Assembly (NCBI RefSeq): GCF_003635045.1
Contig: NZ_RBXT01000001.1
Coordinates: 496,001-560,000, forward strand
DNA: 64,000 bases
From: Terracoccus luteus
GTDB lineage: Bacteria; Actinomycetota; Actinomycetes; Actinomycetales; Dermatophilaceae
Direction: 5' to 3'
Shown here: positions 43,694 through 52,095 of the stretch, piece after piece
Layout: every line of letters starts with the position of its first letter
Position numbering within the stretch: the first letter of the stretch is position 1
Position numbers and translations under genes: made by a program
Notes under the pieces: model-generated
Database searches by the model: none
What the model saw: the letters and a program-made list of their open reading frames with translations, nothing else
What the model was told of the DNA's origin: nothing

Positions 43694-45387
43694 CCTGGGA
43701 CGCCGCGGCGGTGGGGCGGCTCGGCGTCGAGGCGGTCGAGCAGGCCGGCGCCGACCTCGAGCGTCAGCGGGCCCGTCTCGTCGAGGTCGCGGCGGCCCTC
43801 GTCTGGCGGCGGGCCGCCCGCCACACCTGGCGAGGTCCCGCCGCCGACGAGGCGGCTCGTCGGTATGTCGAGGCCACTGCGCACGTCACGGCCCTCGCCG
43901 GCCGTCTCGGCGCGAGCGCCCAGGCCCTCGCGGCGGCGGTGCCGAGCCTGAGGTCGGCGCGCGACCTCGTCCGCCGGGCCGACGACCGCTGCGCCCAGGT
44001 CGGGGGCCGCCTCACGCAGGCGGGCCGCTACGTGCCCCCACCGCCGACGCCGGCGGCCGCCGACCCGGTGGTCGCCGCCCACCGGGCCCGGCTCGACGCG
44101 GTGGTGACCGCCGAGGTCGACGCGCTGGTGCGCCGGGCCGTCGACGTCGCCGACACGGCCGACCGAGCCCTGTCCCGCGCTCTGACGTCCGCGGCGTCGG
44201 GTCGCTCGCTGGCGGCGTGGCTGACCACCACCTCGCCACCCGCACCGCCGCCGCCGGTCGCGGCGGTCACGGGCGCGCAGGACGCCTTCCGGGCGGCGGC
44301 CTGGTGGCGGTCGCTGACCTGGTCGCAGCGCGAGGATGCAGTCCGCCTCCATCCCGAGTGGGTCGGCCCCCGAGACGGCGTCCCCGCCTGGGCCCGGCAC
44401 GAGGCCAACCTCGTGCTCCTGTCGCGGCTCGAGGCCGAGCAACGGGCGCGCCTGCAGGCCGTGTCGTGGTGGGACGTCGACGGTCGGCAGGAGGCGCAGG
44501 AGGCCCTCGACGACTTGCTCACCGTCCGCACCGTCCTGGGCCGGGCGTTGGGCGGGGAACGTCGCCGCCTGCTGCTCGTGCAGGCCCCGTACGGGCGGGT
44601 CAGGGCCGTCCTCGCCGTCGGAGACGTCGACGGCGACCCGCACGTCGCGACGCTCGTCGGCGGGCTCGCGACCTCGGTGCGGGGCGACGCGCTGCGCCTC
44701 GACGACACCGCCGTCCGCCTGCGCTTGCAGGCGGGAACGGGCAACGGCGCCCTGGCCGTCGTCACCTGGATCGGCTACGACGCCCCCCGCTGGCGCGACC
44801 TCACCGACACCCGGGGGACCGTCCTCTCGCCCGTCCGGGCGCGGGAGTCGGCCGACGAGCTCGCCGCCTTCTCGGCGGGCATGACCGCGGCACGTGACGA
44901 CCCCGTCCACCAGACCGTGCTCGGGCACTCGTACGGCTCGGTCGTCACGGGGACGGCGCTCCTGCAGCCGCACACGCTCGACGACGCCGTCGTCTTCGGC
45001 TCCCCGGGGGTGCCGTTCACCGACGTCGCGCAGACCGGTCTGCGCCCGGGAGGCCTCAACGTGCTGGCAGCCGCGCGTGACGGCGTGGCCACCCAGATGA
45101 CGGCCGTCCTCGGCACCGACCCCACCGACGTCGCCGGCATCGCCTGGCTCTCCGCGGCCGCCCTCAAGACGACGGTCGGCTCGACCAACGGACGCCCCGT
45201 CACGACCACGGCCTCGACCGGTCACTCCCAGTACCTGACGGCGGGCACGACGAGCGAGCGAAACATCGCCGCCGTCGCCGCCGGGAGGCGAGACCGCGTC
45301 GTCGTCGCCGGGCCCAGGGAGCGCCGACGTCACCCGCGCTGGAGCGATGCCGACCCCTTCCAGCCCCAGCCCCGCGACCTGCCGTGA
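43690..45387 (+). CDS. Alpha/beta hydrolase with helical N-terminus (DUF1023 type)
   Basis: A 565-residue protein. The first ~200 residues are helical and Ala-rich with a WRGPAADEAARRY segment typical of WXG100/LXG-like secretion domains. The C-terminal half is a DUF1023 alpha/beta hydrolase: VVTWIGYDAPRW, nucleophile Ser414 in VLGHSYGSVVTG, then VVFGSPGVPFTDV and a terminal GHSQYL histidine. No signal peptide. The substrate is unknown; export with its small partner is a guess. The pair separates the LysM gene from nrdR, which are adjacent in mycobacteria. Confidence 0.8.
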   Translation: MTWDAAAVGRLGVEAVEQAGADLERQRARLVEVAAALVWRRAARHTWRGPAADEAARRYVEATAHVTALAGRLGASAQALAAAVPSLRSARDLVRRADDRCAQVGGRLTQAGRYVPPPPTPAAADPVVAAHRARLDAVVTAEVDALVRRAVDVADTADRALSRALTSAASGRSLAAWLTTTSPPAPPPPVAAVTGAQDAFRAAAWWRSLTWSQREDAVRLHPEWVGPRDGVPAWARHEANLVLLSRLEAEQRARLQAVSWWDVDGRQEAQEALDDLLTVRTVLGRALGGERRRLLLVQAPYGRVRAVLAVGDVDGDPHVATLVGGLATSVRGDALRLDDTAVRLRLQAGTGNGALAVVTWIGYDAPRWRDLTDTRGTVLSPVRARESADELAAFSAGMTAARDDPVHQTVLGHSYGSVVTGTALLQPHTLDDAVVFGSPGVPFTDVAQTGLRPGGLNVLAAARDGVATQMTAVLGTDPTDVAGIAWLSAAALKTTVGSTNGRPVTTTASTGHSQYLTAGTTSERNIAAVAAGRRDRVVVAGPRERRRHPRWSDADPFQPQPRDLP

Positions 45388-45637
45388 CCTCCGCCCGGCC
45401 GGCCGGTCGACGCCAGATGCGGGATGCCGGGTCGCCGGCCACCCCAACATGTGGCGTCGGTGGCCCCGTCCGGTGGTCTGAGCAGGTGCGACACGCCCGG
45501 CCGCACCGACGCGCGGAGGCGACCGTCCGGCATCCGGAGAGGGTGTTTGCGCACGTCAGCGGCGTGGGGGCCACCAGGGGGCGGGGCGACGCCACCGCGG
45601 CCCTTGCGGGTCGTCGGTGCTGGTGCTTACAGTTACC
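45388..45637. other. Non-coding stretch upstream of the nrdR promoter
   Basis: I see no gene here. It holds an inverted pair of the GGATGCCG motif (45422-45429 and 45528-45536) and GC-rich sequence with no open frame resembling a protein. Confidence 0.6.
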
Positions 45638-45684
45638 CCAACATCTAGTAGTTACACAGGTGTAAGTCGTCCACATGTAGTCCC
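45638..45684 (+). promoter_or_regulatory. Paired NrdR boxes upstream of nrdR-nrdJ
   Basis: CCAACATCTAGTAGTT (45638-45653) and GTCCACATGTAGTCCC (45669-45684) resemble the actinobacterial NrdR box and are spaced 31 bases apart, about three helical turns, as in known NrdR promoters. Between them lies the palindrome TTACACAGGTGTAA (45652-45665), which may include the promoter. The nrdR start is about 190 bases downstream; that C-rich leader has no B12-riboswitch signature that I can see. Confidence 0.7.
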
Positions 45685-45871
45685 CAGCGTGACCGGGGTT
45701 ACCCACACGCCGTCCCCACCTCATCCCCAACTTCGTCCCCAGCCCCCACCGCGCGGTCCGCCGTCGGGAGGGCCCGCGGGCGGTCCGGGGACGGGCATGC
45801 GGCGGCGTGCGTGGGCGTTGACCATGGTGCCGCACGTGCGCGCCCACCCGGCATGAGAAAGGGAGTGCCCC

Positions 45872-46369
45872 ATGCACTGTCCGTTCTGTCGGCACACCGA
45901 CTCCCGGGTCATCGACTCACGCACGACCGACGACGGTGCCTGCATCCGCCGGCGCCGTCAGTGCCCCGAGTGCAACCGCCGCTTCACGACGCTCGAGACC
46001 TCGAGCCTGAGCGTCGTCAAGCGCTCGGGCGCGAGCGAGCCGTTCAGCCGGGCCAAGGTCCTGTCGGGGGTGCGCAAGGCGTGCCAGGGCCGTCCGGTCA
46101 GCGAGGACGACCTGGCCCTGCTCGCGCAGCGCGTCGAGGAGGCCATCCGCGGTCAGGGCAACGCCGAGATCGAGGCGCACGAGGTCGGTATGGCCGTCCT
46201 CGAGCCGTTGCGCGAGCTCGACGAGGTGGCCTACCTCCGGTTCGCCAGCGTCTACCAGGCGTGGGGCAGCCTCGAGGACTTCGAGGGGGCGATCGCGGTG
46301 CTGCGCGCCGAGCGGGACGCCCTCGGGCAGGAGCCACCGGTACGCACCCAGCCCAGACCGGTGCCCTGA
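45872..46369 (+). CDS. nrdR: Transcriptional repressor NrdR
   Basis: An ATP/dATP-sensing repressor of ribonucleotide reductase genes; 165 residues. The N-terminal zinc ribbon is complete ([15 protein letters not shown] with [15 protein letters not shown]) and the ATP-cone follows ([20 protein letters not shown]). The ATG follows GAAAGGGAG. It lies upstream of nrdJ, with NrdR boxes before it, so it probably controls itself and nrdJ. Confidence 0.97.
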   Translation: MHCPFCRHTDSRVIDSRTTDDGACIRRRRQCPECNRRFTTLETSSLSVVKRSGASEPFSRAKVLSGVRKACQGRPVSEDDLALLAQRVEEAIRGQGNAEIEAHEVGMAVLEPLRELDEVAYLRFASVYQAWGSLEDFEGAIAVLRAERDALGQEPPVRTQPRPVP

Positions 46370-46584
46370 CCAGCGCCCTGACCACCGTCAGGTGCGCCTA
46401 GGCAGGGGCCACTGTCAGACCCCGACGCGAGACTGGGGCCCTGACCGGTCGCGGGTGGGAGACCACGAGCACGACCCAGCACGACCCAGCACGGCACGAG
46501 CACGGCGCACCACGTACGCAGCATCAGAAGCAGACAGCAGCAGCACGGCACGAGCAGAAACGAACGGTCAGGGAGGCCGCAGAC
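46370..46584. other. nrdR-nrdJ intergenic leader
   Basis: This gap contains a duplicated CCCTGACCA at the nrdR stop, a repeat-like 'agcacgaccc' array near 46469-46500 and a purine-rich end (GGGAGG) serving as the nrdJ ribosome binding site. I see no NrdR box or riboswitch. Confidence 0.45.
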
Positions 46585-49518
46585 ATGACGGAGATCGGTA
46601 ACCGGAGCTCACGCTCCTCGAAGGCGGGCACGAACGGCGCCGCCCGCAAGGGCGTGCACATCGAGCGCATCTACACCACGCCCGGCGTGCACCCCTACGA
46701 CGAGGTGACCTGGGAGAATCGCGACGTCGTCCAGCAGAACTGGAAGACGGGCGAGACGATCTTCGAGCAGCGCGGGGTCGAGTACCCCGACTTCTGGTCC
46801 GTCAACGCGAGCACCATCGTCACGACGAAGTACTTCCGCGGTGCCCTCGGCAGCGACAAGCGCGAGACCGGCCTCAAGCAGCTCATCGACCGCGTCGTGC
46901 TCACCTACGCCGCCGCCGGCAAGAGCAACGGCTACTTCGCCACGGCCGACGACGCCGAGATCTTCGAGCACGAGCTGACCTACGCCCTGCTGCACCAGGT
47001 GTTCTCGTTCAACTCCCCGGTCTGGTTCAACGTCGGCACGAACAGCCCGCAGCAGGTCTCTGCGTGCTTCATCCTCGCCGTCGACGACTCGATGGACTCC
47101 ATCCTCAACTGGTACAAGGAGGAGGGGAAGATCTTCCAGGGCGGCTCGGGCGCCGGGCTGAACCTGTCGCGCATCCGCTCGTCCAAGGAGCTGCTGTCCT
47201 CGGGCGGCACCGCCTCCGGGCCGGTCTCGTTCATGCGCGGCGCCGACGCGTCCGCCGGCACCATCAAGAGCGGTGGCGCCACGCGCCGGGCCGCGAAGAT
47301 GGTCGTCCTCGACGTCGACCACCCCGACATCGAGGAGTTCGTCGAGACGAAGGCGCGCGAGGAGGACAAGATCCGCGCCCTGCGCGACGCCGGCTTCGAC
47401 ATGGACCTCGGCGGCAAGGACATCGTCTCGGTCCAGTACCAGAACGCCAACAACTCGGTCCGGGTCAACGACGAGTTCATGAAGGCCGTCGAGGGCGGCA
47501 CGGAGTTCGGCCTGCGCTCGCGCCTCGACGGTTCGGTCATCGAGACCGTCGACGCCCGTGGGCTGTTCGCGAAGATCGCGAAGGCCGCGTGGGAGTGCGC
47601 CGACCCCGGCATCCAGTACGACGACACGATCAACGCGTGGCACACGAACCCGGAGACGGGCCGCATCACCGCCTCGAACCCGTGCTCCGAGTACATGTCG
47701 CTGGACAACAGCTCGTGCAACCTCGCCTCGCTCAACCTCCTGAAGTTCCTGCGGGACGACGACACGTTCGACGGCGTCACGTTCCAGAAGGTCGTCGAGC
47801 TCGTCATCACCGCGATGGACATCTCGATCTGCTTCGCCGACTTCCCGACCGAGGCCATCGGCCAGACGACCCGCGACTACCGCCAGCTCGGCATCGGCTA
47901 CGCCAACCTCGGCGCCCTGCTCATGGCCACCGGCCACGGCTACGACTCCGAGGGCGGGCGCAGCCTCGCCGCGAGCATCACCTCGCTCCTCACCGGCGCC
48001 GCCTACAAGCGCTCGGCCGAGATGGCCGGTGTCGTCGGCGCCTACGCCGGCTACGCCCGCAACGCCGACGCCCACCAGCGCGTCATGCGCAAGCACCAGG
48101 CGGCCAACGACGACATCCGCACCCTCGACGCGATGGACGGCGACATCCACCGCCTCGCCACCAAGGCGTGGGACGACGTCGTCAAGGTCGGCGCCCAGCA
48201 CGGCTACCGCAACGCCCAGGCCTCGGTGCTCGCGCCGACCGGCACCATCGGCTTCATGATGGACTGCGACACCACCGGCATCGAGCCCGACTTCTCGCTC
48301 GTGAAGTTCAAGAAGCTCGTCGGTGGCGGCTCGATGCAGATCGTCAACCTCACCATCCCGCGTGCCCTCAAGAAGCTCGGCTACCAGCAGGAGTCGATCG
48401 AGGCGATCGTCGAGTACATCGCCGACAAGGGCCACGTCATCGACGCGCCCGGCCTCAAGCCGGAGCACTACGAGGTCTTCGACACCGCCATGGGCGCGCG
48501 CTCGATCTCGGCCATGGGCCACGTGCGGATGATGGCCGCGACCCAGCCGTTCCTCTCGGGCGCCATCAGCAAGACGGTCAACCTCCCCGAGGACGCCACG
48601 GTCGACGAGATCCAGGACGTCTACCTGCAGGGCTGGAAGCTCGGCCTCAAGGCGCTCGCGGTCTACCGCGACAACTGCAAGGTCGGTCAGCCGCTGTCCG
48701 ACGGTGGCTCGACCGCCAAGGACAAGAAGGACGCCGCCGACACCGCGGCCGCCGAGGTCAAGGTCGAGAAGGTCATCGAGTACCGCCCCGTCCGTCGCCG
48801 CCTGCCCAAGCGCCGCGCGTCGCAGACGACCTCGTTCGCGGTCGGTGGCGCCGAGGGTTACCTCACCGCCGGCACGTACGACGACGCCCAGCTCGGCGAG
48901 ATCTTCCTCAAGTTCGGCAAGCAGGGCTCGACGCTCGCCGGTGTCATGGACGCCTTCTCCATCGCGGTGTCCATCGGCCTGCAGTACGGCGTGCCGCTCG
49001 AGACGTTCGTCGAGAAGTTCACCAACCTGCGCTTCGAGCCGGCCGGGCTGACCGACGACCCCGACGTGCGGATGGCGCAGTCGATCATGGACTACGTCTT
49101 CCGCCGCCTGGCGCTCGACTACCTCGACTTCGACACCCGCTCGTTCATGGGCATCCACACCGCCGAGGAGCGGGCGCGCCAGCTCGAGACGGGCAGCTAC
49201 GAGGCCGACACCGACGACGACGAGGACATCGAGGACGAGCTGAGCTCGCTCCAGCAGTCGGCCCCTGTCGCCAAGAAGGCGCCGGAGCCGGCCAAGAGCG
49301 AGAAGCACGAGCTCGACGCGGATGCCGTGAAGTCGGGTGCGGGGGCGGCCTCGGCCCGCGAGATCTCGGGTGACGTGCACAGCTCGGCCGAGCTGCTCGA
49401 GCGTTTCGGTGGCATCAAGGCCGACGCCCCGATGTGCATGACCTGCGGGACGAAGATGCGCCCGGCCGGGTCCTGCTACGTCTGCGAGGGCTGCGGCAGC
49501 ACGAGCGGCTGCAGCTGA
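46585..49518 (+). CDS. nrdJ: Vitamin B12-dependent ribonucleotide reductase (class II)
   Basis: This adenosylcobalamin-dependent enzyme reduces ribonucleotides to deoxyribonucleotides without oxygen; 977 residues. Visible are SFNSPVWFNVGTNSPQQVSACFIL, GGSGAGLNLSRIRSS, the active-site NPCSEYM (365-371, radical cysteine C367), LAPTGTIGFMMDCDTTG and the C-terminal four-cysteine motif MCMTCGTKMRPAGSCYVCEG, probably a zinc site, followed by the terminal CS pair used in re-reduction. It is under NrdR with nrdR upstream. An 18-bp terminator follows. Confidence 0.97.
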   Translation: MTEIGNRSSRSSKAGTNGAARKGVHIERIYTTPGVHPYDEVTWENRDVVQQNWKTGETIFEQRGVEYPDFWSVNASTIVTTKYFRGALGSDKRETGLKQLIDRVVLTYAAAGKSNGYFATADDAEIFEHELTYALLHQVFSFNSPVWFNVGTNSPQQVSACFILAVDDSMDSILNWYKEEGKIFQGGSGAGLNLSRIRSSKELLSSGGTASGPVSFMRGADASAGTIKSGGATRRAAKMVVLDVDHPDIEEFVETKAREEDKIRALRDAGFDMDLGGKDIVSVQYQNANNSVRVNDEFMKAVEGGTEFGLRSRLDGSVIETVDARGLFAKIAKAAWECADPGIQYDDTINAWHTNPETGRITASNPCSEYMSLDNSSCNLASLNLLKFLRDDDTFDGVTFQKVVELVITAMDISICFADFPTEAIGQTTRDYRQLGIGYANLGALLMATGHGYDSEGGRSLAASITSLLTGAAYKRSAEMAGVVGAYAGYARNADAHQRVMRKHQAANDDIRTLDAMDGDIHRLATKAWDDVVKVGAQHGYRNAQASVLAPTGTIGFMMDCDTTGIEPDFSLVKFKKLVGGGSMQIVNLTIPRALKKLGYQQESIEAIVEYIADKGHVIDAPGLKPEHYEVFDTAMGARSISAMGHVRMMAATQPFLSGAISKTVNLPEDATVDEIQDVYLQGWKLGLKALAVYRDNCKVGQPLSDGGSTAKDKKDAADTAAAEVKVEKVIEYRPVRRRLPKRRASQTTSFAVGGAEGYLTAGTYDDAQLGEIFLKFGKQGSTLAGVMDAFSIAVSIGLQYGVPLETFVEKFTNLRFEPAGLTDDPDVRMAQSIMDYVFRRLALDYLDFDTRSFMGIHTAEERARQLETGSYEADTDDDEDIEDELSSLQQSAPVAKKAPEPAKSEKHELDADAVKSGAGAASAREISGDVHSSAELLERFGGIKADAPMCMTCGTKMRPAGSCYVCEGCGSTSGCS

Positions 49519-49554
49519 CCGGTGACGCACCCCGGGCCGTGACCACGGCCTGAC

Positions 49555-49593
49555 GACGGGGCCCGGACGGATTCGATCCGTCCGGGCCCCGTC
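49555..49593 (+). terminator. Very strong hairpin after nrdJ
   Basis: An 18-bp perfect stem (49555-49572 with 49576-49593) and a three-base loop TCG, the strongest simple terminator stem in the window. Confidence 0.85.
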
Positions 49594-49645
49594 GCGTGTC
49601 CGGCTCAGGTCGCGCCCTTTCGGGCTGCGATGAGAAGCTCGACGG

Positions 49646-50566
49646 GTGGCGACGACCTGGGGTGCTGAGCTCGACCGGAAGCTGCGGGACGAGGCGATGC
49701 GCTGGTTGGCGGCACGGACGAACGACGGTGCCGACTCGATCCGGTCGGAGGCCTTGCGCGAGTTCCGCTTCCGCGGTGAACCGTTCGCGCTCATGGACAT
49801 GCAGCGGGGCATCCGCAAGCCGGCCGTCCTCGACGCGGCGCTGTCCTTCCGAACGGTCTATCGCCCGGACGGCGCCGAGCGGCCGTACGACGACGGCGTC
49901 GGGCTAGCGGACGGGCTCATCCGCTACAAGTACCGGGGAGAGGATCCGCAGCACCCTGAGAACGCCGGTCTCCGCGCGGCCATGGCGAGAAGGCTTCCGC
50001 TCATCTGGTTCTTCGGGGTCGGCCCCGGTGTCTACCTGCCCACCTTCCCGGTCTTCGTGGTGAAGGAGGAACGGCACGAGCTGCAGTTCGTCGTCGACGC
50101 CGTCACTCACGGCGACATCGACCTGGCGAGCGGGCTCGAGCGAAACCTGAAGCGGTACATCACCGTCGAGACCCGGCGACGGCTCCACCAGCCCATCTTC
50201 CGTGCCACGGTCATCCGCGCGTACGGAACCCGGTGTGCCGTCTGCGCGCTCGGCCACACACGTCTGCTCGACGCCGCCCACATCGTCCCGGACCGGGACG
50301 AGCGGGGTGTGGCCGAGGTGCGAAACGGTTTGGCCCTGTGCAAGATCCATCACGCTGCACTCGACGCGCACATCCTGGGGGTCCGTCCGGACCTCGTCGT
50401 CGAGATCCGACAGGACCTGCTCGAGGAGGTCGATGGCCCGATGCTGCGGCACGGACTCCAGGACCGTCATCGGCAGAAGCTCATGGTCCTTCCCGCACGT
50501 CGCGACGAGCGACCCGACCCCGGCCTGCTGGAGATCGCCTACGACGCCTTCCGCGCCTCCGCCTGA
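49646..50566 (+). CDS. McrA-like HNH endonuclease
   Basis: A 306-residue putative restriction endonuclease. The C-terminal HNH domain is complete: CAVCALGHTRLLDAAHIVPD, then NGLALCKIHHAALDAHILGV. The N-terminal ~190 residues (YDDGVGLADGLIRYKYRGED; LIWFFGVGPGVYLP) form a conserved recognition domain seen in ScoMcrA-like Type IV enzymes that cut modified DNA, such as methylated or phosphorothioated DNA. No methyltransferase or specificity gene is adjacent, which fits a stand-alone modification-dependent nuclease (inference). The start is GTG 49646. It lies next to decayed genes. Confidence 0.82.
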   Translation: MATTWGAELDRKLRDEAMRWLAARTNDGADSIRSEALREFRFRGEPFALMDMQRGIRKPAVLDAALSFRTVYRPDGAERPYDDGVGLADGLIRYKYRGEDPQHPENAGLRAAMARRLPLIWFFGVGPGVYLPTFPVFVVKEERHELQFVVDAVTHGDIDLASGLERNLKRYITVETRRRLHQPIFRATVIRAYGTRCAVCALGHTRLLDAAHIVPDRDERGVAEVRNGLALCKIHHAALDAHILGVRPDLVVEIRQDLLEEVDGPMLRHGLQDRHRQKLMVLPARRDERPDPGLLEIAYDAFRASA

Positions 50567-50612
50567 GCGGTCATTGCGCTGGCCGCACAGCACGTGCATG
50601 GGCGCGCCCCGG

Positions 50613-50956
50613 TCAGCCGGTCGTCGGTGCGTCCCAGTCCCGGTACTCGACGCGGTGGCCGTCGCCGAGCTCGGCCTGCAACCACAGGGCCAGTGCTCGG
50701 CCACGGCGGCGCCAGGCCTCGTGGGCGGCGTCATCGACTACGGCATAGCGCCGCTCGCGCACGCCGAGCAGGTCCTCCCACTGCCTTCCCACGAGCGGAG
50801 GTCGTCCCGCAGCCCGGCCGAGATGGGCAGGTGGTCCAGGTCGACCATGCGGCCGTCGTCCCATACCGGGTCGGCGTGGTGGTCCGGGAACACCCGCAGC
50901 AGCAGCGGCGGCCGGGTCGGCGACGGGGTCACGCGTCGCGCGCAGTCTGCGTCCAT
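50613..50956 (-). pseudogene. Frameshifted small hypothetical gene
   Basis: Two reverse frames together read as one protein. The first begins MDADCARRVTPSPTRPPLLL and contains FPDHHADPVWDDGRMVDLDH and ISAGLRDDLRSWE; the second continues WEDLLGVRERRYAVVDDAAH to a stop at 50613. They join near 50781-50785, where one base appears to be missing. Without the shift the product would be about 110 residues. The function is unknown. The shift may be real decay or a sequencing error; the neighbouring gene is also broken, which favours decay. Confidence 0.65.
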
Positions 50957-51289
50957 CCCGCTCCCGGGTCGCGCTCGTCGGCCACGGGCTCCAGATCCTC
51001 GAGGCGTACGCCGGTGATGGCGCGCGAGCGAGACGGCCGCCGTCGCCGACGCGAGGAAGCCGGCCAGCGTGATGCCGATCTGGATGGTGGCGGGGAAGCG
51101 GTTCGGGTCGCGCGCCAGCCGCACGAGCCGCAGCGACGTCGGGCTGCCCTCACGCTCCAGCTGCTTGATCTGACCCTCGCGCAGCGAGATCAGGGCCATC
51201 TCGCTGCCGGCGAACGCGGCGTTGAGGATGACGAGGACGACGACGAGGGCGATGTTGAAGCCGTAACCGGACACGGTTGCGAGGACCAA
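50929..51289 (-). pseudogene. CNNM/CorC (DUF21) membrane protein with a large internal deletion
   Basis: The first ~88 codons match the start of a DUF21/CNNM ('hemolysin') protein: IALVVVLVILNAAFAGSEMA, RDPNRFPATIQIGITLAGFL and ASATAAVSLA. Homology then stops. About 30 codons in another frame (AITGVRLEDLEPVADERDPG, stop at 50929) look like the extreme C-terminus of the same family. Roughly 300 codons (rest of DUF21, CBS pair, CorC domain) are missing. The join lies near 51020-51026 within GCGCGC, consistent with deletion between short GC repeats. The start is TTG 51289 or GTG 51274. Confidence 0.72.
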
Positions 51290-51353
51290 CCTTCAGCGAG
51301 CGATCGTGAGGACGGGCGGGTGGACGGCGGCGGGCGAGCCTCCCGGGGGTAGC

Positions 51354-51383
51354 GCAGGACCCCCGCCGTGGCGGGGGTCCTGC
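51354..51383 (-). terminator. Terminator after the hexapeptide-repeat gene
   Basis: GCAGGACCCCCGCC (51354-51367) pairs perfectly with GGCGGGGGTCCTGC (51370-51383). A motif copy (51387-51394) lies between it and the gene end. Confidence 0.7.
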
Positions 51384-51404
51384 GGTGGATGCCGGTGGGC
51401 CGGG

Positions 51405-51812
51405 TCAGGCGGCGCGCTGGCGGCCGGGGGTGGTGCGTACGACCGCGCCGTCGGCGACGGACTCGTCGTCGGGCACGCGGACGCCGTCCCAGAGGTGGGC
51501 CTTGGCCCCGACCTTCGCCCGCGCGCCGACCTTGGCGCCCCGGCCCACGACGGCACCGGGGGCGACGTGCGCGGCCGAGCCGACGACCGCTCCCGCGTAG
51601 ACGACGGCGTCGTGGTCGACCCACGCACCGCTGTGGACCCGCGCCCCGGCCCCGACGACCGCGTCCCGGTCGACGTAGGCGTGCGGGGCGACGAACGCGG
51701 TGGCGTCGACGTGGGCGTGCGACTCGACGAACCCGCCGCCGTTCTCGTGACGGGCGTAGCGCAGCGTCGTGCCGTTGTCCTCGTCGAACTCCTCGTACTT
51801 GCGGCGCCTCAC
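51405..51812 (-). CDS. Small hexapeptide-repeat (left-handed beta-helix) protein
   Basis: A 135-residue protein whose middle is a run of hexapeptide turns (AHVDATAFVAPHAYVDRDAV, VGAGARVHSGAWVDHDAVVY, GSAAHVAPGAVVGRGAKVGA), predicting a left-handed beta-helix. The length is too short for most acyltransferases and no catalytic domain is present. The basic N-terminus (RRRKYEEFDEDNG) is distinctive. I chose GTG 51812 because GGAGGG lies seven bases upstream. It diverges from the aldo-keto reductase across a 16-bp palindrome. The function is unknown. Confidence 0.75.
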   Translation of the reverse strand: MRRRKYEEFDEDNGTTLRYARHENGGGFVESHAHVDATAFVAPHAYVDRDAVVGAGARVHSGAWVDHDAVVYAGAVVGSAAHVAPGAVVGRGAKVGARAKVGAKAHLWDGVRVPDDESVADGAVVRTTPGRQRAA

Positions 51813-51870
51813 GGTGCATCCCTCCTGCATCGAAGCTGTGCGACCGGTACCCCGGCCGACACCTGTTTCA

Positions 51871-51886
51871 ACGTTCACGTGAACGT
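51871..51886. promoter_or_regulatory. 16-bp perfect palindrome ACGTTCACGTGAACGT
   Basis: A perfect palindrome in the divergent 280-base gap between the hexapeptide gene and the aldo-keto reductase. It looks like a repressor operator; the binding protein is unknown. Confidence 0.6.
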
Positions 51887-52083
51887 CAAGATTCCGGACG
51901 GACCCGGTGTGCCCCAGCCCGTCACCCAGCCCAACGAGCGACCACGCCCGACCGGTTCCGCAGTCGGCGGGCGACGCGCGGTCCGCGGCTGTGACGGCGG
52001 CCACGTCCCGGCATCCGACGCCCGCCGACGCGGTGGTGCCGGTCCCGGGGGACGGCACCTGCGCGGCCGTCGGACGACCGGCA

Positions 52084-52089
52084 TACGGT
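52084..52089 (+). promoter_or_regulatory. -10 element TACGGT for the aldo-keto reductase gene
   Basis: TACGGT is six bases before ATG 52096. The six intervening bases, GGAGGG, would be too close to the ATG to act as a ribosome binding site, which supports a leaderless start. Confidence 0.5.
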
Positions 52090-52095
52090 GGAGGG

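Noticed and set aside
45685-45871. Cobalamin riboswitch in the nrdR leader
   Set aside because: No B12-box or GCCACTG-type core is visible; the C-rich repeats look unstructured.
49596-49645. Earlier start of the McrA-like gene
   Set aside because: The upstream in-frame region overlaps the nrdJ terminator and is out of keeping with family N-termini.
46609-49818. 1069-codon reverse open frame opposite nrdJ
   Set aside because: A shadow of the strongly conserved nrdJ; no recognisable motif or ribosome binding site.
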